A DNA stretch of 38,305 bases from Spirogloea muscicola (Eukaryota; Streptophyta; Zygnematophyceae; Spirogloeales; Spirogloeaceae): positions 66,207 to 104,511 of the forward strand of contig WELB01000229.1 in assembly GCA_009602725.1 (NCBI GenBank), given 5' to 3'. The notes beneath the pieces are model-generated. The model was not told the DNA's origin. It did not search any database and saw only the letters and a list, made by a program, of their open reading frames with translations. Shown in pieces: positions 31,051 to 38,305 of the stretch. The position numbers and the translations under genes are program-made. How positions within the stretch are numbered: position 1 is the first letter of the stretch; each line of letters begins with the position of its first letter.

Positions 31051-31439
31051 CTGCAGAAAGCCCGATGTGGGTCTGGCGATGCGCAGCTCTCTCGACGCCA
31101 CGGCGGCCGGATCCGACTGCCGGCCGGTGGTCGCGGCCCGCCCAAGCAGCGGCAAGACGAGGAGGACGAGCAGGGCTGGTGGAGAGACAGGAGGATGGCA
31201 GTGGCTGCAGCGGCCTTCACTCGCCGCGGCTGGCCGGAGGGAGGTCGCCGGCAGGCCTGGGTGCCGGCATGGCGCGCCTCCTCGCCGCCCGCCGCAGGTC
31301 CTGGCCTGGGCGAAGAGTGCGGCTGCTGATTCCAAACGAGCGGCCGGAAATGCTAGCCAGGTGCATACACAGGCTGTTCGTGACTGCCGAAAAGCGCTGA
31401 GAGACATGACTTGAAGCCAGCCGGGAGCATACAGGCAGT
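31051..31439 (-). other. Probable 5' end and promoter of the DUF2252 gene
   Basis: GC-rich minus-strand sequence carries the acceptor tttctgcag just upstream of exon 1 of the model and an ATG near 31270 whose short frame does not join in phase. A hydrophobic reading (PPALLVLLVLPLLG) near 31170 could be a signal sequence but has no start codon. The first exon is left open. Confidence 0.35.
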
Positions 31440-31980
31440 CGGCGTAATTGCCTTTTGCCATCCTCCCCCGTTCTGCCATAGCCTCTTCAGGCCCCGCAGT
31501 CGCTGCTTAGCTCGTAGTTTGGCCCCTTCGAACCTTGTCAATTCGTTTCGGGCTGGCTTCTCACAGCCCTTGCCCCCATTGGGAGAGCCACTTCTTCTTT
31601 TGCCGGCGTTTGGCAGTCAGTGGCTGGACCTTCTGCAGCGGTTGGCGAGGCTTGCCCACGACTTGCATCTGCGTGCTGGCCGTGCACTCGCTGCGGCCTC
31701 CGGCTTTCGTCAGGGGGATAGTTTTCCGGCAGCTAGTCTGTCGGATTTGAGGCTCCTCACTCGTAACTACTGAGTGGTCCATTCCCCCCCGTTCAACGCC
31801 GCTGGCTCGTGGGCTCAGGTGTATCGTATGCGCTTGTCCGTCTCCCTCCAGCGGTCCATGGCCCACGCCTTGCATCTGCGTGCTGGCCGTGCTCTCGCTG
31901 CGGCCTCCGGCTTTCGTCAGGGGGATAGTTTTCCGGCAGCTAGTCTGTCGGATGTGAGGCTCCTTACTCGTAACTACTGA
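31440..31980 (+). mobile_element. Two head-to-tail truncated LINE 3' ends
   Basis: A tail block at 31460-31600 (cctcttcaggccccgcagtc, ggccccttcgaaccttgtca, gggctggcttctcacagccc) is followed by a coding end, FGSQWLDLLQRLARLAHDLH then ASLSDLRLLTRNY and stop near 31773. A second coding end follows, VYRMRLSVSLQRSMAHALHL then ASLSDVRLLTRNY, stop at 31978-31980. The last 110 or so bases of the two are almost identical (31661-31773 against 31868-31980), so they are recent copies. Confidence 0.8.
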
Positions 31981-32290
31981 GTGGTCCATCCTCCCCCCTT
32001 CTGCCATAGCCTCTTCAGGCCCCACAGTCGCTGCTTAGCTCGTAATTTGGCCCCTTCGAACCTTGTCAATTCTTTTCGGGCTGGCTTCTCACAGCCCTTG
32101 CCCCCATTGGGAGAGCCACTTCTTTCTGCCCTCTGACATAAGCATCGTCAGGCCCCTCCGTAGCTGCTTAGCGCTTTTTAGGCCCCTCCATCATTTGGCC
32201 CCTTCGAACCTTTGTCAATTCATTTCGGGCTGGCTTTTCACAGCCCTTGCCCCCATTGGGAGTGCCACTTCTCTCGGCGAGGCGGGCCAT
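31981..32290 (+). repeat. Two tandem hairpin-tail modules
   Basis: Modules at 32047-32126 and 32199-32272 share ggccccttcgaacctt, tttcgggctggct and cacagcccttgcccccattg ggag. The first is nearly identical to those at 31517-31600 and 33019-33097. Each can fold into a 6-bp stem, GGGCTG paired with CAGCCC. Confidence 0.75.
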
Positions 32291-32329
32291 CGATCGTCGA
32301 CAGCGACAGTACTGCCCGGCTTCAGACGC

Positions 32330-32570
32330 ACCCGGGGTCGGGTGTTCCTTATGCTGTTCTTGTCAACTCTCTTCGGACTGGCTTATCACAGCCCTTGCTC
32401 CCACTGGGAGAGCCACTTTCTTCTCATGCGGCTATCCACATCCTTCCAACGGTCTCAGGCTCACGCAGTGCACTTGCGGGCAGGCCGTGCTACAGCTGCT
32501 GCTTCTCGTTGGGGTGCCTCTTTTCCAGCTGCAAGTTACTCGACTTGCGGCTTCTGAATTAGGGTTACTT
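32330..32570 (+). mobile_element. Hairpin module plus truncated LINE coding end
   Basis: A divergent module (ttcggactggcttatcacagc, ccactgggagagccac) at 32365-32420 leads into LSTSFQRSQAHAVHLRAGRA, then TAAASRWGASFPAASYS, ending at a stop near 32557. The usual LLTRGY end is lost by frameshift. Confidence 0.65.
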
Positions 32571-33100
32571 AGCTTTCATATGACCTGTAGTCTCTTGCAT
32601 AGCTGCGTGGTTTTTGGAGCCTCTCAGAGAAAGGGCTCGCCCATTGAGGATAGGGGCTGGAAAAGCCAGCCCAACAAATGAGGAACAAAGTACGAGAAGG
32701 GGGCCAGGGGAAGCGCTAAGTAAAACAAGCACAACAAGAAACAAAGCAGCTATGTATTACTCAGTAACCCCTGCTAACCAGCCTCAGGCCTCGGCCCTTA
32801 GGACATTGTTCATTCTTTCTGGGCTGACCATTCAAGGCCCCCGGCCCCTTCGGAACAACCACCTCTCTTCCTTTCGAAGAGCCACTTCTATTCCTTTGGA
32901 ATACCGGCAGCTAGTCTGTCGGATGTGAGGCTCCTCACTCGTAACTACTAAGTGGTCCATCCTCCCCCGTTCTGCCATAGCCTCTTCAGGCCCCGCAGTC
33001 GCTGCTTAGCTCGTACTTTGGCCCCTTCGAACCTTGTCAATTCTTTTCGGGCTGGCTTCTCACAGCCCTTGCCCTCATTGGGAGAGCCACTTCTTCCTTT
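32571..33100 (+). repeat. Mixed LINE tails, one inverted, ending in a fresh module
   Basis: At 32620-32700 an inverted piece reads gaaagggctcgcccattgag and gctggaaaagccagcccaac. At 32800-32870 a plus-strand piece reads ggacattgttcattctttct and gggctgaccattcaaggccc. At 32905-33097 the sequence resumes inside a LINE coding end (ccggcagctagtctgtcgga) and runs through a near-perfect module. The junctions show successive insertions into older copies. Confidence 0.65.
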
Positions 33101-33705
33101 GGAAGAGCTTACATCTATGCAGGAGGTTAACGGAGCCAGAAAGAAGGCCCGCGGTCCACATGAAATGCAGGGGTGGCCAAGCTCTATTAGAAGGTACAAG
33201 TGTGACGCTAGTACCCTCGAGTGAGGACATGCAAATCCGACAGGCTAACTTGGGGAGCCGGAGAGCACCGCCACAGAAGCCGATTACCTGACTTAGGGCA
33301 CGGCCAGCACGCTGATGAACAGCAAGAGCTTGGGAGCGCAGCAAAGTAAGCAACGGCGCATTCTGTGACATGCAACTATGCGGAGCCAGAGGCTAGGCAA
33401 GCAGGGCGCTCTCAGTACCCCCGTGTCATCAGTAGGAAGTCAGATGAGCTGAGGGGAGGAAGAGCAACCCCACTGCGCAAGCCACAGGCTGCTGCAGAGG
33501 CTCGACCGGGTTGATAGTGAGTGATGGAGGCCTTGAGCGGCCAAGCACAAGGCGAGGGCACAATGCAAAATCTTCCTAGAAGAGGCAGCTCTTCCAAACA
33601 TAGCTCCTCCAAGGTAAGTCGATGGCTGTAAGCTCTCTCAAAGAAAGTGGCTCTAACTATGGGGCGGAGGGGTGTGAAGAGCCAGCCCTTAAAGTCAGAC
33701 AAGGT
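33101..33705 (-). mobile_element. Inverted truncated LINE coding ends
   Basis: On the minus strand, 33215-33370 gives LAVHQRAGRAL, a worn form of the LINE last domain. The stretch 33412-33540 gives PGRASAAACGLRSG, then SSSDFLLMTRGY and stop, the family's terminal signature. Upstream, 33600-33705 gives GWLFTPLRPIVRATFF, the translated form of a hairpin module. These copies face those at 31440-33100. Confidence 0.6.
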
Positions 33706-34440
33706 CCCAAAAGCCGAAAGGTGCTATTACCCACAACGCAATGCAAGTGGAGCAAAAAATCACTGCATATGGGAGCTCAGCAATCCCCAGTCAGCAGCCG
33801 CAAGTCTGAGTACTTGCAACTGGAAAAGAGTCACCCTGATGGAAGCCAGACGCAGCAGCCAAAGCGCGACATGCCCGCAGGTGCACTGCATGAGCCTGGG
33901 AATGCTGAGATGGGAAGGAGAGCCGCATGTCTCAAAGAAGTAAGCAGTAGGCTTTATCAAAGGAAGGCAATGCCTATGAGAGGCCAGCTTAAAGAAAGAA
34001 AGAGTGAACAAGGTCTGAAAGGGCCGGAAGGTGCAAACAAACGAAACTCCTCTATGTGACTTCTGCGAATGGACGCTCCATCATCTCTGGTCAACCAAAG
34101 CAGTTAGTAGAGGGGACGAGGGCTGTAAAAAGAGAAATAGCTCTTACACAGTAAGGTCATAGCTGTGAGAGGCCTGCCCAAAAGGACAGAACAGGGCTTG
34201 CAAGGGCCAGAAGGTGCAAGATTCACGAATCTAGTATACCTACTTTTGTGAGTGGACGCTCTATAATCTGAAGACAACAAATGCGAATCGGAGAGGGGGC
34301 GAGGGTTGTGAAGAGGAGGAAAAAGGTAATGGCTGTGAAAATGCCAGCCCACAAAAGAATGAACAGGTTCTGAAGGAGCCAAAAATGAAGGGCCCAATGG
34401 AAAACAGGGAAGAGACGGACACTGCCTCTTCTTTGAAGCA
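33706..34440 (-). repeat. Inverted LINE end and hairpin modules
   Basis: The minus strand at 33775-33905 translates to LMQCTCGHVALWLLRLA and VTLFQLQVLRLAAADWGLLS, nearly the same shifted-frame reading as the plus-strand copy at 32450-32580. Inverted modules recur near 33970-34035 (gagaggccagcttaaag, caaggtctgaaagggccgga), 34155-34215 and 34330-34390. They decline in similarity toward 34440. Confidence 0.6.
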
Positions 34441-35152
34441 CTCTGCTTCTCCCTGACCAATGCCGCCAGCCACTCACTATAGGCGGCAACAGGGCCTTGC
34501 AGCCTCTACCGCACCACGCCACGTCAGCCATCATACACTAATCAACCCTCCCTCTGACCAAGAGTCATTTGCCACCCAGCCCAATCGAGCTGCCTCACAT
34601 GCTGGCCCTAAAAAGCACGCTGCTGCCTGCTGGCCTGATCCTTACTGCATGAGGCTATAAGGGAATCCGCTCTGGGCACCTTGTGAGGCAGCTTACTCGC
34701 CGTGTCACTCACCCAGAGCTCTGCAGGCACAAAGGGCCAGCACCGGGCCAGCTGCGATTGACCAGCCGAAGCCACCCAGTTTCTGCCATGCCCAGAGGCC
34801 TACGGACCTCAGCAAGCGACAGGCGGCCAGAGACGTTGATGAAGGTAAAGGGTCCTCATAGCAAGCAAGCCCAATTGGACAGCAGTGCCAGGGACACTTT
34901 CCTCCTCCTTGACTCTCTTTCTCTCACTCCCTCAAAGAGCAAGCGCGGCCTCCAACTGCAGCAACTTTGGCAGCACTATGGAGACTGGACGGTGGCTTCC
35001 CCCTGCACAAAGGACGCCTCACCTGCTGTACCTAAGCACGCTCGGCTATTGCCTAGTTTTCACGCAGTTGTCGATGACCCCTTTTACCACCTGCAGGTAC
35101 TCCCAAGCAGGCAGGTTTGCAGAGTCATCCTGAATGCTTGATGGGGCTGCAA
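34441..35152 (+). other. Intergenic; possible small plus-strand gene start
   Basis: A TATAA at 34656-34660 is followed by an ATG at 34788 that opens a 19-codon frame (MPRGLRTSASDRRPETLMK) ending at a good donor, gaag|gtaaag, at 34844/34845. A CACGTC-like core lies near 34518. No convincing downstream exon was found, although the frame remains open to 35141. This may be the head of a short gene or chance; no family is recognised. Confidence 0.2.
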
Positions 35153-37949
35153 CTACTTTCTGTGATGGTGCGCTGCCTGGAGCTCTTGGTAGAACGCGGG
35201 CTCCAGGCGCTGCAAGCGCGCCGGCTCCTCTGCATACAGCACAAATAACGTAGTAACAATGCTCCCAATCACCTCAAAAAGGATACCCGTCTGCATCACC
35301 CAATGCCACGCCGCGTGTCAGAAGAGGTCGTCAACTATGACAGGCAGCAGACATGGCACACCAGTGATGAGGACTCTCAACTATTGCGATAAAGGGCTGG
35401 AGTGAGTGGGTGGGGGGGTGGGTTGAGAGGGGGCCTCACAATCAGGCCAGCGGTGGGAAGTGCTGCGAAAGCGACAACAACCGCGCGGTCATCAAAGCGG
35501 CCATTCTGCGTGTAATTGACCCACAAGCCCGCAGCAAGGCTGGCCGCAATGCCGCCAACAAGCGCGCCAAGATGTAGCACGCTGCGCGTCAGGTCATACT
35601 GCACCAGAGCCTGCATGCCGCGACGGTGGAAGAGCTCCCACGTGTCCCGTGCCGCCAAAGTGTAAGGCTTCCCATAGATGGCAACCTGCCAGACAACGAC
35701 ATAAGGTTTTTGAAATGGATGATTGGGTAAATACAGGGGAAGGAAATTTGGCAGGGAAGGGGAGTGGCAACTGGCATCTAAATGTAGATGGAAAGAAGGA
35801 GAGAATATAGACAATCGCTGGAAGTGGAAGAGGGAAGACGAGGTGGGACAGGAGGAGGGATGACAACTCTAAATAAGGTAAGGAAATGACCTCACAGGGC
35901 AAGAGGCAATACATCTACAGTCCCAAACATATTATAGTCCACTTCCACCTCCTCTCTGCATCCTGAGCTAATGCCCAGGTATGTGTGACTCACAATCTTC
36001 TTACCTCAACATAGGCATAATCTCTGCATCCTGAGCTAATGCCCAGGTATGTGTGACTCACAATCTTCTTACCTCAACATAGGCATAATGGTTGAAGAAG
36101 CGGACCATGCTCTCCAAAAAGCCAATCAGGCAGTCCACCACACAAAGGAGCACTTGAGCGAACTCCCCGGCCTGCCCCGCATTGCGACGGAGTTGTTGGA
36201 CCTGCTCCAAAAGAGCTCCAATCAACCAGCATGACGCTGCGGATGCAGTAACTTTGGCTGCAGAAGTGAAGCTAGAACAGTTGCACTGCCTCTATCCAGC
36301 AGCAAGGTTGTGCTGCTCACCACCCAGTGCAGCGTCTGAATGAGTGCGGTGAGAAGCGAGCCAAAGGCGATGCTGCCGAGGTGGTACGTGATGGCGCGGA
36401 ATAGGGAGCGGGCCACGGGGTGGTGGGCGGCCGTGGCTGCGTGCACCGGCGCAGTGGCGGCGTCATCGGCGTAGAACCAGGCTGCAATGGTGCCAGCCAC
36501 AGTGACAGTGACGATATTGGTGGCCACTGCGGACGTCCAGAAGAGCGACAGCATCGCCAGCGTCAGGATCCACCAGTAATTCGTGTTGGTCTTGGACAAA
36601 CTCCCCGACACGCCCACTGTCCACGCTGCATCGTACACCTGCACAGGCAGTGCAGGGCCACCACGGTTAGGTTCCACCACCACAGGAACCTGACACTACA
36701 TCCTATACTCGTTATTCTCGAATCCTGACCCCTAGACCCTTATGCTTGCCCCGCCCTGCACAGTCCGGTACCTAATAAGACAACAGGCCGCTTCTCTTGA
36801 TTGTGCGACTGCGACTTCATGAATGGCACGGTGGCACTGCAGTTTCATTGGGCATTGCACAGTGAGGAGCTCATACCAGGTAAATGCAGATTGTGGCAAA
36901 TGCAGCGACGTAGAGGGAGGCAAACTGACGAGAGAGGAGAAGCGCCCGCTGAATCATTACCACTGCAAATGGGATTCTGCGGCAGTCCGACGATTAAGGT
37001 CACGGAGGTCCTGGCAGTGCCCGCCGATGCAGCTAGCCCGGCTGCGGGCAAGGGCCGGACACTGACCTCCTGGTGAGTGCGATGGCCCACAGGACCGCGA
37101 GGACGAAGAGGATGGCCGTGAGGATGCCAATGACGTAGTTTCCATGTACGAAGGCAAGGGCAGCAGCAATGCCCGTGCCAATGGGGCCGAGCCAGACCGC
37201 GACAAAGATGAGCGGGTATGGAATCACATAGAGGAGGATGAGGAAGATGACTGCATACACCCAGCCCCAGCCAGCGGCGGCGGCGAGCACCGGCCAGAAT
37301 CTGAGTGTTTCCAGCCGGCCTGTCGACCACCTGTGCAACAGCACCCGTTCGAAAATGTTATGCTCTATACAGTAGCTAAGGCCTCTGGTCGCTCAGAAGT
37401 AGCTGAGTGTCTCAGCTCGAGCGAGCCAGAGTGTGTAACTTGTGTGATAATGAGAGGTAGTCCTCCAGCTACTTGATGCACTTCAGCGGCAGGAGGGACG
37501 AGAGACGAGTGGCGAAAAGTGAACAACGAAGGCAATGATGATGTGCCTCACTGCTGCCAGCCTATCCAGATGCCGAGGCCCATGACAGCTCCGGCTTGCA
37601 GCAGGAATACCGGCACCCACAGCGGGTCCTGGAACTTGCGCCGGCCCTTGGTGATCGCCGCTGCCGGCGGCAGGTCGTACGCCCACGCATTCTGGGCGGG
37701 CAAAATGAAGTGAATTGAAGAGGCAAGATGAAGTGAATTGGCAGACGGGATGCGGCGGGCCATGACCCTGTCGCCTCAGGCACGGAGCTCGATGGGGCTG
37801 GCGAGAGTGGCACAGGACGGCGGCCGCTGTGTGCCATGCAGAGAGAGGAGACGAAGATCAGTAGTAAGAAGGTCCTGGCGTTGGCTCACCTCAGCGGGCA
37901 CGGCGAAGGGGGGCGCCCCCACGGCAGGCGGCGCGGCGGCCTTGGCCAT
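35153..37949 (-). CDS. Choline-transporter-like (CTL/SLC44) membrane protein, eight exons
   Basis: Exons on the minus strand: 37949-37890, 37691-37552, 37330-37067, 36976-36877, 36638-36321, 36201-36073, 35685-35440, 35272-35153 (stop TAG); 1377 nt, 458 residues, all junctions in phase. Start MAKAAAPPAVGAPPF. Features in order: GRRKFQDPLWVPVFLLQAGA (first membrane helix), several helices in exon 3 ending ALTRR, SLYVAAFATICIYL, then the CTL core TNTNYWWILTLAMLSLFWTS and IVTVTVAGTIAAWFY, SLFRAITYHLGSIAFGSLL, ESMVRFFNHYAYV, VAIYGKPYTLAARDTWELF, and VTTLFVLYAEEPARL. NTNYWW, FWTS...TVAGT, GSIxFGSLL and NxYAYVxVAIYGK define the SLC44/CTL family, transporters of choline and related solutes at plasma and organelle membranes. 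Length is at the short end for the family. The substrate is inferred from the family only. Confidence 0.92.
35953..36088. repeat. Perfect 68-bp tandem duplication across a splice donor
   Basis: Positions 35953-36020 and 36021-36088 are identical copies, from tctctgcatcctgagc to caacataggcataa. Each contains the exon-6 donor of the CTL gene and the last five codons of that exon, read on the minus strand. Only the copy at 36073 keeps the frame with the rest of exon 6. Confidence 0.9.
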
Positions 37950-38305
37950 CTCTCCCCTGCTCTCGCTGGCGTCGCCGGGGTCGCCGGCACTCTCCCGAGC
38001 CGGGCAGCTAAGAGGAGGCGGGAGGCCCGAGCGCAAGCCGAGCGCTGCTAGACCTCCTTGCTCCGGGAGACGGCGGCGCCACCATGGCGCGGCGACGGCA
38101 GCGGCGGCGGACGACCGCCGGCCTGGAAGCCATGCCCCGACTGCCGGTCTCGCCGCGTGAGCTCGCAGGACTTGCTATGGCCGGCTCGCAGAACGCGCTA
38201 CGGCCGGCCGGAGCGGCAGCGGCAGCCAGCAGCGCGGTGGACCCTTGCGCCGCGGCGCTTCCCACGGGGCCGCTAGCGCGAAGCGGCGGCGGCGGCGGCG
38301 GCGGC
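37950..38305. other. Upstream region of the CTL gene, GC-rich
   Basis: This probably contains the 5' UTR and promoter of the CTL gene. The gene's frame stays open upstream of its ATG but without another ATG. The sequence ends in a (GGC)n run from about 38284. No other gene is recognised. Confidence 0.4.

Noticed and set aside
31440-34440. CRISPR-like or bacterial palindromic array
   Set aside because: The repeated units are LINE 3' ends with coding remnants and variable spacing, in intron-bearing eukaryotic DNA; there are no regular short repeats and spacers.

Overview
The window reads as nuclear DNA of a green alga (Chlorophyta, plausibly a trebouxiophyte). Genes are split into many short exons with GT-AG introns that can be followed by phase. 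One gene encodes a chlorophyll a/b-binding antenna protein with a plastid transit peptide. TGTAA, the usual green-algal polyadenylation signal, lies downstream of several stops. Three LEA-type stress genes sit together, and the repeats are LINE and Ty3/gypsy remnants. Two single N bases mark uncertain positions, and genus cannot be read from the sequence alone.

Layout: 1-2084 (+) is the 3' part of a CDPK-like serine/threonine kinase. 3900-7800 is a transposon block: a frameshifted LINE with reverse transcriptase and a C-terminal nuclease-like domain, extra LINE 3' ends, and a Ty3/gypsy integrase fragment. 8620-10620 (-) is an LHC antenna gene, divergent from a five-exon membrane-protein gene at 11155-13303 (+). 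13917-19485 is a LEA island: two minus-strand paralogues sharing an unusual C-terminal motif, and a plus-strand LEA_4 gene behind a G-box-rich promoter. 21110-23345 (-) is a MacroD-type macro-domain gene. 23575-24800 is LINE debris. 25741-26862 (-) is a broken BTB-like gene. 28499-31050 (-) is a DUF2252 gene. 31440-34440 is a dense array of LINE 3' ends in both orientations. 35153-37949 (-) is an SLC44/CTL-type transporter gene.

Seven gene models (kinase, LHC, membrane protein, LEA A, LEA B, LEA C, macro) and the transporter were assembled exon by exon; every junction keeps phase and the summed exon lengths are multiples of three. The kinase and the DUF2252 gene are incomplete at the 5' end. 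The LEA genes and their promoter point to a desiccation or osmotic-stress programme; the other genes are unrelated housekeeping or signalling functions. The most notable observations are the LHC protein with an Asn at the chlorophyll-a603 position plus a long N-terminal extension, the shared motif of the LEA pair, and the LINE family whose truncated copies all end in the same hairpin tail.
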